From assembly GCF_019139815.1 (NCBI RefSeq), contig NZ_CP077079.1, forward strand, positions 496,001 through 560,000: a stretch of DNA of 64,000 nucleotides, in the 5' to 3' direction. The notes under the pieces are model-generated. The model had not been told where the DNA came from, searched no databases, and saw only the letters and a program-made list of their open reading frames with translations. Numbering within the stretch: position 1 is the stretch's first letter; every line of letters begins with the position of its first letter. Shown one piece after another: positions 8,875-16,942 of this stretch. Origin of the DNA: Pseudomonas asgharzadehiana (GTDB lineage: Bacteria; Pseudomonadota; Gammaproteobacteria; Pseudomonadales; Pseudomonadaceae). The translations under genes and the position numbers were made by a program.

Positions 8875-9380
8875 TTGGCTTTCCCCGATTTGGCGCGGTA
8901 GAGATCGATCGCGGCATACACTTCGGCGGTGCGTGCGGCCATGTGCAAGGTATGGGCGTTCTGGATCAGCTCGGCTTCAACGTCGGTGATCACCCCGTCA
9001 TCAAGTGCCTGGGCAATGATTTGGTCGACCGTTCCTTGTTTGGCTGAACTCTGCATGGCCCGTGCGTACATCTCCACGTTGTCCAGTCTGTCTGGATGGA
9101 CCACTGGGACGAACATACCGCCGTACATTGCTGCGACATAGTTGGGCAAATGTTGAGTGCCCGTGACCTGCTCCAACTGGAAGATCTGTGCATCGGTCAA
9201 TGGGCGGCAGTTGTTGTTCTCATAAGCGTGGTTATCAAACTTTTTGAGCGGCAGGCCGATCCGGGCAGCGGCACATTCGCGGCCACCTGAGTAGCTGCAA
9301 ATGATCGCGCTGACCACTTCCCTACGCGTCTTTAGAACACGACTTTTCATCTTCTGCTGTTCCCTCAGTGCACTGGCCAT
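8871..9380 (-). CDS. YmfL/CII-like phage regulatory protein
   Basis: 169 residues with the pattern of YmfL-type regulators: a helix-turn-helix-like N-terminus (RREVVSAIICSYSGGRECAA, RIGLPLKKFDNHAYENNNCR), the segment LTDAQIFQLEQVTGTQHLPN and the run AAMYGGMFVPV. These proteins sit beside Cro in lambdoid and P2-like prophages and probably help set the lysis or lysogeny choice, as CII does. The start shares a base with the stop of the upstream gp16-like gene (TAATG). Confidence 0.78.
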   Translation of the reverse strand: MASALREQQKMKSRVLKTRREVVSAIICSYSGGRECAAARIGLPLKKFDNHAYENNNCRPLTDAQIFQLEQVTGTQHLPNYVAAMYGGMFVPVVHPDRLDNVEMYARAMQSSAKQGTVDQIIAQALDDGVITDVEAELIQNAHTLHMAARTAEVYAAIDLYRAKSGKAK

Positions 9381-9580
9381 TACTGTGCGATCACGCCGTC
9401 TTTGATACCGAGCAGTACGGCGGCGCGATGTGCCTCCCCCCGGCGACCTTTTTTACGACCGTTCAAAAGGTCGCTGACCAAATTCTTATTCAGTGAATGA
9501 GTGCGGCAGAATTCCGCAATGCTCATCCCTTTGCGATCCAGAGCCTCCCGGGCTTGCTCGGGTGTAAGGGTGGCGGGCAT
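9380..9580 (-). CDS. BcepMu gp16-type DNA-binding protein, Cro-like
   Basis: 66 residues matching the BcepMu gp16 family: LTPEQAREALDRKGMSIAEF, CRTHSLNKNLVSDLLNGR, KKGRRGEAHRAAVLLGIK. The middle forms a helix-turn-helix. It is the first gene of the leftward early operon and diverges from the XRE repressor, the position of Cro. It probably binds the repeats at 9591-9620 and represses one or both divergent promoters. Confidence 0.82.
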   Translation of the reverse strand: MPATLTPEQAREALDRKGMSIAEFCRTHSLNKNLVSDLLNGRKKGRRGEAHRAAVLLGIKDGVIAQ

Positions 9581-9590
9581 AGTGTTCGCT

Positions 9591-9620
9591 CGTGTGCGTT
9601 CGTGTGGATTCGTGTTTGTA
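9591..9620. promoter_or_regulatory. Helically phased direct repeats in the switch region
   Basis: Three units of exactly 10 bp start with CGTGTG, CGTGTG and CGTGTT (9591, 9601, 9611), directly upstream of the Cro-like start at 9580. The 10-bp period puts each unit on the same face of the helix. This is the likely operator of the repressor or the gp16-like protein. I do not see a clean -35/-10 pair. Confidence 0.6.
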
Positions 9621-9667
9621 CGGCGCTGATTATGACCAGTTTATTTGTCCTGTAAAGGGGCTAAAGT

Positions 9668-10036
9668 TTGAGAAATTTGTCCTCGGGAGAATTCCCAGAT
9701 GTAAGTGCGGGCGAATGCTTGCGCGAAGAACGAGGTCGTTTGGGCCTCAAACAAGAAGAAATGGCGCAGATTGGCGGCGTAACCCGAAACACCCAAGGCA
9801 GTTATGAGCGTGATGAGCGCCGCCCTGATACCGGCTATTTGAAAGCCTTGCATGCTGTGGGTCTGGACGTGCTCTACGTCATAACAGGCGTGCGGACTCC
9901 CGAACCTGTAGGGGATCTGACCGAGGACGAAGAAGTACTGGTAAAGCGATATCGAAGCATGCCGTCCGATGACCAAAAATCTGTGCGTCGCTTCGTCCAA
10001 GCCATTGCTGACGATGTGGCAAAAAGCTCGAATTAA
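9668..10036 (+). CDS. XRE-family prophage repressor (CI/C-like)
   Basis: 122 residues with an N-terminal helix-turn-helix (REERGRLGLKQEEMAQIGGV, then TRNTQGSYERDERRPD) and no protease-type C-terminus, so probably not RecA-cleaved in the CI manner. The frame has no usable ATG before the domain. A TTG at 9668 preceded by AAAGGGG 7 nt upstream is the best start. It diverges from the Cro-like gene across an 87-bp switch region. Its C-terminal helix (YRSMPSDDQKSVRRFVQAIA) resembles the small protein encoded at 10138-10323. Confidence 0.87.
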   Translation: MRNLSSGEFPDVSAGECLREERGRLGLKQEEMAQIGGVTRNTQGSYERDERRPDTGYLKALHAVGLDVLYVITGVRTPEPVGDLTEDEEVLVKRYRSMPSDDQKSVRRFVQAIADDVAKSSN

Positions 10037-10137
10037 CTTGTAACAAAACTTGTATCGCATTCAGGCCTCCCCAGTTCTAAAGCGAATCCCTGCCCCGATA
10101 ACGTCGATTCAGCAATGCATTTCATGGAGTAATTAGC

Positions 10138-10323
10138 ATGTTGGATCGCACGAACAACGAACGCGCCTGCGTGGAAGCCCACGATTTTGAATGGCTCGCC
10201 CTTTCCAAAATTGAACGTAGTTTTATCGGTTTGTATCGGCAGTTGAATGAAGAGGACCGGCAGCAGCTAAGGCGCCTTACCGTGGCATTGGCCACCGTTC
10301 CAGAGGAGTCGGTAGCGAGTTGA
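10138..10323 (+). CDS. Small helical protein after the repressor
   Basis: 61 residues with GGAG about 10 nt before the ATG. The C-terminal helix (GLYRQLNEEDRQQLRRLTVA) aligns by eye with the C-terminus of the adjacent repressor. It may be a partner or trans-acting modulator of that protein, or simply share a dimerisation helix. No known family recognised. Confidence 0.6.
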   Translation: MLDRTNNERACVEAHDFEWLALSKIERSFIGLYRQLNEEDRQQLRRLTVALATVPEESVAS

Positions 10324-10367
10324 TTCGTTACTGCTGAATCGTCACCTGCCTTCAGGCGTAGCCTAGT

Positions 10368-10393
10368 CGCCGGCCTGTATCGGTCGGCGTTTT
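10368..10393 (+). terminator. Terminator after the repressor transcript
   Basis: CGCCGGCC and GGTCGGCG pair with one G-T wobble around loop TGTATC and are followed by TTTT. It would end rightward transcription from the repressor and the 61-residue gene before the leftward Ogr gene at 10401. Confidence 0.65.
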
Positions 10394-10400
10394 AGTCGAG

Positions 10401-10649
10401 TCACGCCGCTCCCAGCTGGTCGAATAGCTCCCGCTGTTTTGCCCTGGGCATATCCCTTAAACGATCAAACAGCATTCTTTCGTAGGATTGAGCGGAAGGG
10501 CTGAGCGTGTGCGAAAACGTCAAATTCGCTACCCACGTGTGCCCGCACGTTGCGTCCAGGCACTGGCAATAGAGCTTGGCAAAATCCCGCGACAGTTCTT
10601 CGCGTGAAGCAATCCGGCCCTTGTTCCCGCATTTGCATACAACTCTCAT
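10401..10649 (-). CDS. ogr: Ogr/Delta-like zinc-finger activator of late genes
   Basis: 82 residues. The N-terminus has the Ogr/Delta zinc-finger pattern (MRVVCKCGNKGRI, then LYCQCLDATCGHTWVANL). In P2-type phages Ogr binds upstream of late promoters and recruits RNA polymerase. I start at 10649, with GGGAGGG 5-6 nt upstream; eight extra codons upstream are unlikely. It follows the portal gene in the same direction, as in some P2 relatives. Its targets should be the divergent late promoters near 13557-13717. Confidence 0.87.
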   Translation of the reverse strand: MRVVCKCGNKGRIASREELSRDFAKLYCQCLDATCGHTWVANLTFSHTLSPSAQSYERMLFDRLRDMPRAKQRELFDQLGAA

Positions 10650-10714
10650 TGTGTCCCTCCCCAGGGCAGCCAATAGCCACTATTTTGCCACATTTCGTAG
10701 TGGAAATAGCTGCT

Positions 10715-11758
10715 TTAAGACGTTTGCCCAGTGTTATCGACTGGTGTTTTGGTTTCTTGCCACGATATTTTCCTGTCTCGCCGAAGCGTGTCGTTCAACT
10801 GGTTGAACAACTGACAGATCGGCCTGATCTCGTTGCTGGTGTACACGCGATCGATCTTCTCGATATCCCCAAAACCCCCGCTGTTTTCCGGGATGATTCC
10901 GGCCAGGGCAGGGTTCATTCGCCAGGCGGCGATCACGTCGTTGCGGGTGATGTTCTTCACTTTCTCCAGCTCGTCCTTGGCCTGGAAGTCGCCCACGGGA
11001 ATGATCTGGATCGCGTTTTCCTTGCCGTTGGGGATGTTGACGAACATCGAGCGGAAGTTGCCCACGCCCTTGCTGGCGCTGATCTGGGCACGCAGGTTGT
11101 CTTCGTCTTCCTCGGTCAGGTCCGGGTCGTTGGTGTAGAAGATGTAACCCGCGTGAGCACCGTTGCTGTAGTAGCGCCGGCGGAAGAGGGTCGCGGCTTC
11201 ATTGAGCAATAGCGCCTGCAGGCCGCCCAGGTAGTCGGGTACGCCGTAGATGTTTTGTTCCACGTCGTAGTCCAGAACGTGTTCGACTTCGTCCTGGTCG
11301 AAGTCCATATACTTGCTGTCGGGCAGTAACATCCTGAATCCTCCGTCGACCTTCACGCGCATGTTGATGGCCGGCAAGTGCTGCATCTCCAGCACTTCGC
11401 CGAAGGCGTTGGTGTCGCGGTAGAAATACGCCTCTCCAAACACCATGTAGTCGAGACTGGCCCGGCCCATGGTCTGCGTGCTGCAGCCCTCGGACGGGAT
11501 GAATTCACGCAGCAGCAGGTTGCGTTTGAACTTCGGAATGGCGCCGTGGTGCGCGTTGGCGCGCAGCAGCTTGGCCAGGCCCGCCCGCGACACCGGCGGC
11601 TTGTAGATCTCGCCGTCGTCGCTGAGAAACACCCCCAGGTACTCGCCGATGTTGCCGGACAGCACCTGTTCGGGTTCCCCGAAGGTGAACGCCCGCATGG
11701 GCTGCGGCTGTCGCGCCTGTTGGTTGGTTTGGGGCTTTTTGTGTCGTGGCTTGGGCAT
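10715..11758 (-). CDS. Q: Portal protein (P2 gpQ family)
   Basis: Dodecameric portal at the packaging vertex. Recognised by AFTFGEPEQVLSG near the N-terminus, PPVSRAGLAKLLRANAHHG, LLREFIPSEGCS and the C-terminal part with AAWRMNPALAGIIPENSGGF. I use the ATG at 11758, which gives 347 residues, close to P2 gpQ, and lies after GAGCGGA. Two earlier in-frame ATGs (11776, 11815) also exist. The large terminase frame does not stop before it but runs on to 11505, giving an unusual overlap. Confidence 0.92.
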   Translation of the reverse strand: MPKPRHKKPQTNQQARQPQPMRAFTFGEPEQVLSGNIGEYLGVFLSDDGEIYKPPVSRAGLAKLLRANAHHGAIPKFKRNLLLREFIPSEGCSTQTMGRASLDYMVFGEAYFYRDTNAFGEVLEMQHLPAINMRVKVDGGFRMLLPDSKYMDFDQDEVEHVLDYDVEQNIYGVPDYLGGLQALLLNEAATLFRRRYYSNGAHAGYIFYTNDPDLTEEDEDNLRAQISASKGVGNFRSMFVNIPNGKENAIQIIPVGDFQAKDELEKVKNITRNDVIAAWRMNPALAGIIPENSGGFGDIEKIDRVYTSNEIRPICQLFNQLNDTLRRDRKISWQETKTPVDNTGQTS

Positions 11759-13556
11759 GGGTTCCGCTCGTGACATAGCGGCTACGGCGCCGCTTGTTGG
11801 TGTTGAGGGGTTCATTGAACAGGGCGTGCATGATCGACCAGGCGATATCGGCGTGGCCGGTGGCGTCGGTGCGCGAAGCGCTGTAGGTGACTTGGCCGCT
11901 GGTGGTGGTGCCGCGCTTGATGGTCAGGAACGCCTGGGCGATGTCGGTCCAGCCGGCGTCCCACTCGATGCGGCTGCCCTGGATCGTGTCCTGGGCCTTG
12001 AGGACCAGTAGGTTCTTGGTCTCCAGGCTGTAGTGGATCGGCGTGGCTTTGGGGTAGAAGTCGCGCACCAGGTCGAACACGCCATAGCCCACACCGGTGA
12101 TGTCGATGCCGATGTGTTGCACGTTGAAGCGTTCGGTAAGCTTTTTGACCTGGGCGGCCTGGTAGTTGAACGAATGCCCGCGCCAGCTGTGCTTTTCCAG
12201 GATGCGGAATTTCGCCCCGGGTTCCAGCGGTGGGGCGACCACCACGCAGGTGGCGTCGTCGCGGGTGCGGCTTGGGTCGTAGCCCAGCCAGACAGGACTG
12301 TTGCCGAACGGCCGATCCAGTTCCGGGTTGTAGTCCTCCCACAACGACAGGTCGGAATAGCAACGCTCCAGATCCTTGAGACCGAACGCGCTCTGGCTGC
12401 TATCGATGAACTTGCAGTAGAACAGCTGCTGGAATTTGTCTTCGTCGTACTCCAGCTGCAGCTGCTCGAGGTCGAACAGATCGCACCCGCCATCGATCGC
12501 ATCCTGGATGGTGATGGTCTTGCGCCATTGACCATCGGGGCACAGCGCGCCCTGGGTGTAGGACGCCTCGGTGGGCCAGGTGCCGCCGGCTTTCTTGCCG
12601 CGTTTGCTGTTGCGGAACTCCTCTCCCGACCAGAACGGGTATGCCTGGTGCGACACAGCGCTGGGCGTCGAGAAGTAGGTTTTGCGCCACTTCTTGTGGG
12701 TACCCATGGCGCTGGCCACGGTGCTGAGCTTTTCGAAGTCGCGGATCCAGAAATACTCATCCACGTACACATGGCCGTGGTAGCCCTGGGCGGTGCTGCT
12801 GTTGGTCGACAGGAAGCGCAGCTCGGCTCCGTTGCTGAGCGTGATCGGGTTGCCGGTCAGCTCGATGTCGAACCACTGTTTGGCGAACTGGATGATGTAG
12901 CTGCGGAAAATCTCCGACTGCGAGCGGCTGGCCGACAGGAACACCTGGTTGTCGCCAGTCAGCACCGCATCCATGAACGCTTCGCCGGCGAAGTAGTAGG
13001 TCAGGCCCACCTGGCGGCTCTTGAGGATATTGCGGATCCGGCTGGTCAGCGGGTTTTGCTTGGCGGCAAACAGCTCCTGCTGATAGCGGTACATCTTGCT
13101 GATGAACTTATCCAGGAAGTCGACTTCGGTCAGGCCGCTGATGTCATTCTTGGCCTTCTTTTCCTTCTTCCTTTCACCGCCTTCGCCACGGCTGGAGCGT
13201 TGGCCACGCGAGCGCTTGCGCGGTTCCTGGGGCTCGCCCAGGTCGTCGCCGTTCGATGCCGGTGCCGGCTTGGCCGCTTGTTTCAGCAGGCGTTCGCGAA
13301 CAACGGTCAGGCGGTCCAGTTCATTGAGGTCGTCTTTAGACAGGCTGCCGACTTTGTCCAGGAGCAGGGTGATCCGCCGGCCGACGGCCGTCAGCGGCTC
13401 TTCGTCCGACAGCATGTCCTCCCATCCGCCCTGGCGTATCCAGTAATAAACGATCCGGATGTTGGGCAGGTTGAGCTGCGCCTGAATTTCCTTGGCCTTA
13501 CAGCGGCGCAGAAACAGACGTTTGGCGGCTTCTTTAACTTCGGTCGAGTAGTACAT
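11505..13556 (-). CDS. P: Large terminase subunit (P2 gpP family), C-terminally extended
   Basis: ATPase and nuclease motor for DNA packaging. A helix-turn-helix-like N-terminus (TEVKEAAKRLFLRRCKAKEI) is followed by the ATPase (ILKSRQVGLTYY as Walker A, HVYVDEYFWI as Walker B) and the nuclease domain (LGYDPSRTRDDATCVVV, IGIDITGVGYGVFDLV). The conserved part ends at SIMHALFNEPL. The frame then continues to 11505, giving 683 residues where about 590-600 is usual. Codon 598 (11763-11765) is GGA; one change from TGA there would explain the extension. The tail is the portal sequence read in another frame and is probably not functional. The start at 13556 begins the conserved domain. Confidence 0.88.
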   Translation of the reverse strand: MYYSTEVKEAAKRLFLRRCKAKEIQAQLNLPNIRIVYYWIRQGGWEDMLSDEEPLTAVGRRITLLLDKVGSLSKDDLNELDRLTVVRERLLKQAAKPAPASNGDDLGEPQEPRKRSRGQRSSRGEGGERKKEKKAKNDISGLTEVDFLDKFISKMYRYQQELFAAKQNPLTSRIRNILKSRQVGLTYYFAGEAFMDAVLTGDNQVFLSASRSQSEIFRSYIIQFAKQWFDIELTGNPITLSNGAELRFLSTNSSTAQGYHGHVYVDEYFWIRDFEKLSTVASAMGTHKKWRKTYFSTPSAVSHQAYPFWSGEEFRNSKRGKKAGGTWPTEASYTQGALCPDGQWRKTITIQDAIDGGCDLFDLEQLQLEYDEDKFQQLFYCKFIDSSQSAFGLKDLERCYSDLSLWEDYNPELDRPFGNSPVWLGYDPSRTRDDATCVVVAPPLEPGAKFRILEKHSWRGHSFNYQAAQVKKLTERFNVQHIGIDITGVGYGVFDLVRDFYPKATPIHYSLETKNLLVLKAQDTIQGSRIEWDAGWTDIAQAFLTIKRGTTTSGQVTYSASRTDATGHADIAWSIMHALFNEPLNTNKRRRSRYVTSGTHAQATTQKAPNQPTGATAAAHAGVHLRGTRTGAVRQHRRVPGGVSQRRRRDLQAAGVAGGPGQAAARQRAPRRHSEVQTQPAAA

Positions 13557-13613
13557 GGGCCGCAGTCTATGCGGCGAAAACGCTGGAAACGCGGGATTAA
13601 ATTCCGTGATCCG

Positions 13614-13632
13614 CCTATATTTCAAATATAGG
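13614..13632. promoter_or_regulatory. 19-bp perfect palindrome between divergent late operons
   Basis: CCTATATTTCAAATATAGG, two 9-bp arms around one base, lies in the 161-bp gap between the terminase (leftward) and scaffold (rightward) starts. The late promoters must be here, so it may bind the Ogr-like activator. The P2 motif TGT-N12-ACA was not found by eye in this gap. Confidence 0.55.
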
Positions 13633-13717
13633 AGAAACGCGCATTTGAACCGTTTGTTTGAGGGCTGACGGCTCCCTATCTTGGCGGCTCATTCAGTGAT
13701 TGAGCGCAGTCAAATCC

Positions 13718-14641
13718 ATGCCCCGTTCCCTTGTATCGTTCTGGAAACGTGTCGCCACCAGCGGAGCCACCGTTGATGGGCGCGTGATCCTTCCCCAGGA
13801 ACTGCGCGATATCGCTGAGACCTACAAGCCGTCGTTCTACACGGCGGTGATCTGGTGCGACCACGAACGCTGGCCAGGCTCCCACGGCACCGTCTATGCG
13901 GTGCGTCTGGTGGAAGAAGCCGAAGACCTGGAGCCCGGCGAAGTGGCGTTGGAAGCGCAATTGAAGCCCAACGACCGACTGCTGTACCTGAATGACCAGG
14001 GCCAGAAGCTGTTCACCAGCATTGAGATCACCCCGGACTTCCGTGGCAAAGGTAAAGCCTACCTGACAGGCATGGGCGTCACTGACCAACCGGCCAGCGT
14101 CGGCACCCAGGAACTGTATTTCTCGCATCAGAACACCCGCACCTCCTATTACGCCGCCTCGGTCGAACTCGGTCGCCTGCAGGACGACAGCCAACCCTCC
14201 GCCGAAACCGGACTGATCAACGCCCTGACGAGCTTCTTCAAGCGTTTCGCCGCTGACGCGCTGCCCACCGAAACCACTCCACCCAACACAGAGAGCAAAC
14301 CCCCAATGGATGAAGCTACAGCAACGGCTTTGACAGCCCTGGTGGCGCAGCTGCTGGTTGTCGCTGCCGGCCTTCAAGCTGTCATTGAGCCTGCCGCCGC
14401 CGATGCACCTGAGCCCGATCAAGACCTGATCGATGACGTCAGCACAGCCGTGGATGACATCGTGGCCACCGCCGAGCAAGAGCGCGAATTCCGACGTAAA
14501 GGCGGCGCGTCGAACAAGGCTGTCCTCGCAGCATTGACGGATTTGCAGGCGAAATTCTCCGCGCTGCAGAACACCTCCGCCGGTCGCCAGTTGCCGCGCA
14601 ACCCTGGCCCTGTAGCCACCACCAAGAAAAAGGTGCTCTGA
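13718..14641 (+). CDS. O: Capsid scaffold/protease (P2 gpO family)
   Basis: 307 residues. The N-terminal half is the gpO serine protease: Asp in TVDGRVI, His in WCDHERWPG, and Ser in TDQPASVGTQEL. The C-terminal half is helical scaffold ending in a basic tail. It guides procapsid assembly and then cleaves capsid and scaffold. I use the ATG at 13718, where the family begins; a TTG at 13700 is open. An internal ATG at MDEATATALT could make a free scaffold domain, but this is only a possibility. Confidence 0.9.
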   Translation: MPRSLVSFWKRVATSGATVDGRVILPQELRDIAETYKPSFYTAVIWCDHERWPGSHGTVYAVRLVEEAEDLEPGEVALEAQLKPNDRLLYLNDQGQKLFTSIEITPDFRGKGKAYLTGMGVTDQPASVGTQELYFSHQNTRTSYYAASVELGRLQDDSQPSAETGLINALTSFFKRFAADALPTETTPPNTESKPPMDEATATALTALVAQLLVVAAGLQAVIEPAAADAPEPDQDLIDDVSTAVDDIVATAEQEREFRRKGGASNKAVLAALTDLQAKFSALQNTSAGRQLPRNPGPVATTKKKVL

Positions 14642-14642
14642 C

Positions 14643-15662
14643 ATGGCCCAGCCGTTAAGCGCCCGTGGCGCCAAGCAGTATGCCGAGCTGCAGGAAGCGA
14701 TCGCCGAAGCGTACGGCATCGAAAATTCCACCCGCATGTTCAGTGTGGACCCGACGATTGCTCAGGAGCTAAACGACGCTATCACCGCGAAAGCCGACTT
14801 CCTGGAGCGTATCAACGTCACCCCGGTCAGCGAGATCAAGGGTGAGAAAGTCTTCATCGGCGTGAATGGCCCGGTCACCGGCCGCACCAACACCAAGACC
14901 ACCGATCGTGAAGCCAAAGACGCGTCGGCGTTGGACAACAGCACCTATGAGCTGGCTGATACCCAATCGGACGTGGGCCTGCCGTACGCCAAGATCGACG
15001 CCTGGGCGAAGTTTCCGGACTTCAAAGAGCGTTATTCCGCTGCAGTGCAAAAGCGCATTGCCCAGGACCGGATCGTTATCGGCTTCCATGGCACCCGCGC
15101 CGCACCTCAGACCGACCTGGCGGCGAATCCCAAGTTGCAAGACGTGAACAAGGGCTGGCTGCAGCAACTGCGCGAACAGGCCCCGCAGCAGGTGCTGAAA
15201 GAGGGCGCCGCCGCTGGCAAAGTTACGTTGGGCACCGGTGGTGACTACGCCAACCTGGACGCTCTGGTGCATGACACCAAGCAGATGGTGGACGAGATCC
15301 TGCGCGAGGACGGCGATCTGGTTGCGATCATCGGCACCGACTTGCTCGCCTCTGACAAGGCCAAGCTGTACACCAAACAGGGCGATACGCCGACCGAAAA
15401 AGAGCGCATCGAAAACGCCCAGGTCATTGCGACCTACGGCGGTCTGCCGGCGTTCAGCGTGCCGAACTTCCCGGTTAACGCGGTGCTGGTCACCAGTTGG
15501 GACAACCTGTCGATCTACTACCAGGACACCAGCTGGCGCAAACAGACGGTCGAGAACCCGAAGCGCTCCCGCGTCGAGGACTACAACAGCCGCAACGAAG
15601 GTTATGTGATCGAGCAGTTGGAAAAGATCGCACTGACCGAAAACGTGGAGCTGCTGGCGTGA
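14643..15662 (+). CDS. N: Major capsid protein (P2 gpN family)
   Basis: 339 residues, HK97-fold capsid subunit. It has the gpN features: LSARGAKQYAELQEAIAEAY at the start, FLERINVTPVSEIKGEKVFI, then PDFKERYSAAVQKRIAQDRI and the C-terminal GLPAFSVPNFP, SRNEGYVIEQ. It lies 1 bp after the scaffold gene and overlaps the small terminase gene by GTGA. Confidence 0.94.
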   Translation: MAQPLSARGAKQYAELQEAIAEAYGIENSTRMFSVDPTIAQELNDAITAKADFLERINVTPVSEIKGEKVFIGVNGPVTGRTNTKTTDREAKDASALDNSTYELADTQSDVGLPYAKIDAWAKFPDFKERYSAAVQKRIAQDRIVIGFHGTRAAPQTDLAANPKLQDVNKGWLQQLREQAPQQVLKEGAAAGKVTLGTGGDYANLDALVHDTKQMVDEILREDGDLVAIIGTDLLASDKAKLYTKQGDTPTEKERIENAQVIATYGGLPAFSVPNFPVNAVLVTSWDNLSIYYQDTSWRKQTVENPKRSRVEDYNSRNEGYVIEQLEKIALTENVELLA

Positions 15663-16384
15663 GCCTGGCCCTGGCGCATAAGCGCCGCATCCTGGCCTTG
15701 GGCAGCACTGCAGTAGCGGCGATTGCCGCCACTGCAGGCATGGCCTACACCCCGGGCGATGCGCTGAGCAGCCCCGCCAATGCGCGCAAACATCTGCTGC
15801 TGCAGGAAGCCGCTTTGGACCAGGACCTGGCGCGCATCAGTGCGATTAACGGCTTGGCCGGACGCCAGGCCCTCAAGCGCGAAGAGCTGCTGCCCAAGTA
15901 CCAGGAATACGTACAGCGCTACTGCGAGTCGGGGCTGAACTTCCCAAACCGCGTTGCTGTGCAGGTGCTGGTCTGGCTATTCGACACCGCCCAGTTCGAA
16001 GACGCCCTGGAGCTGGCCGACGTCCTGATCGAGCAGGGCCAGCAGATGCCGGAGCGCTTCAAGCGCCGCGACATCCAGACCTTTGTCGCTGACGCCGTGT
16101 GCGAGTGGGCCTACGCCGAATACAAAGCCAATCGCAGCCCGGAGCCTTACCTCTCTGACCTGCTGCCGCTGGTTGACGGTGAGTGGCAACTGACGGAGCA
16201 GATCCCGAGCAAGTACCACAAGTTGATCGGCATACGCGCCATGGAGGCCAAGCAGTGGGAAACCGCACTCAAGCACCTGGAGCGCTCAACGGAGCTGTAC
16301 GCACAGGCCGGCAACGACACCCGCATCGAAAAGGTCCGCAGGGCCCTAGCAAAACAAGCGGCCGCTAACCCGGCCACCGAATAA
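15659..16384 (+). CDS. M: Small terminase subunit (P2 gpM family)
   Basis: 241 residues, close to P2 gpM. It starts at a GTG that overlaps the capsid stop (GTGA). The N-terminus is helical (LAHKRRILALGSTAVAAIAA), with LLPKYQEYVQRYCESG and a C-terminal set of helices that look TPR-like (MEAKQWETALKHLERSTELY). It recognises cos and loads the large terminase. Confidence 0.9.
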   Translation: MSLALAHKRRILALGSTAVAAIAATAGMAYTPGDALSSPANARKHLLLQEAALDQDLARISAINGLAGRQALKREELLPKYQEYVQRYCESGLNFPNRVAVQVLVWLFDTAQFEDALELADVLIEQGQQMPERFKRRDIQTFVADAVCEWAYAEYKANRSPEPYLSDLLPLVDGEWQLTEQIPSKYHKLIGIRAMEAKQWETALKHLERSTELYAQAGNDTRIEKVRRALAKQAAANPATE

Positions 16385-16399
16385 CCGACTACCCCCCCA

Positions 16400-16462
16400 G
16401 CGGGGACCTGTGGAAGTGAGCCGCCCATTTATGGACCGTCCCACTGAAAACAGGCTCCCCGC
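16400..16462 (+). other. Inverted repeat in the M-L intergenic leader
   Basis: GCGGGGACCTGT (16400-16411) and ACAGGCTCCCCGC (16450-16462) can pair with one bulged base around a 38-nt loop in the 96-bp gap before gene L. It could be an RNA processing or attenuation structure. No U-tract follows. Confidence 0.4.
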
Positions 16463-16480
16463 CCTATTTGAGCGGTCAGC

Positions 16481-16942
16481 ATGAGCTTTTCAGGTAAACC
16501 CAACACGCTGGTGGAATTGACGATCGAGAACGACGGCTTTTGGCCTGACTTCTCCGTGTCCGAGTTCCAGCGGGGCTATCGCCTGCCGGCGGAATACCTG
16601 GTGGAACTGCTGACGGCTGAGTTGACCACGGCAATGACCGAGGTCAACAACGACCTGGCCAAGTTAAAAGCGCGATGGCAGGGGCTTGGCGTGTCAAACG
16701 TTGAGTCTGCAGACACCAGGATTCTGCCGGAGCGCACCTTTCAAGCGGCGACGTACAAGCGCGCCGTGTATTGCCGCGCCAAGGCCAGTTTGCTGACCCA
16801 GTTCGCGACGATCATTCGCCGCGAAAGCGCTGAAAACCTGGGCAAGGAACTGCCCGATCGCCCGGAAACCTTCCTGGCATTCAGCCAACAGGCCGTGCGC
16901 TCGCTGCAGGGCCGTGGCCGCATCACGGCGGCGCTGCTATGA
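16481..16942 (+). CDS. L: Head completion/stabilisation protein (P2 gpL family)
   Basis: 153 residues. Family features are the WPDFSVSEFQRGYRLP motif near the N-terminus and YKRAVYCRAKASLLTQFATI in the middle. It closes the filled head. It overlaps gene R by 4 bases. In P2 the lysis genes come next; here R and S follow directly. Confidence 0.9.
   Translation: MSFSGKPNTLVELTIENDGFWPDFSVSEFQRGYRLPAEYLVELLTAELTTAMTEVNNDLAKLKARWQGLGVSNVESADTRILPERTFQAATYKRAVYCRAKASLLTQFATIIRRESAENLGKELPDRPETFLAFSQQAVRSLQGRGRITAALL

Noticed and set aside
12033..13631. 532-codon open frame opposite the large terminase
   Set aside because: Antisense shadow; terminase motifs and gene order decide for the minus strand.
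13557..13717. P2-type Ogr site TGT-N12-ACA
   Set aside because: Not found by eye in the late promoter gap. I report the palindrome instead.
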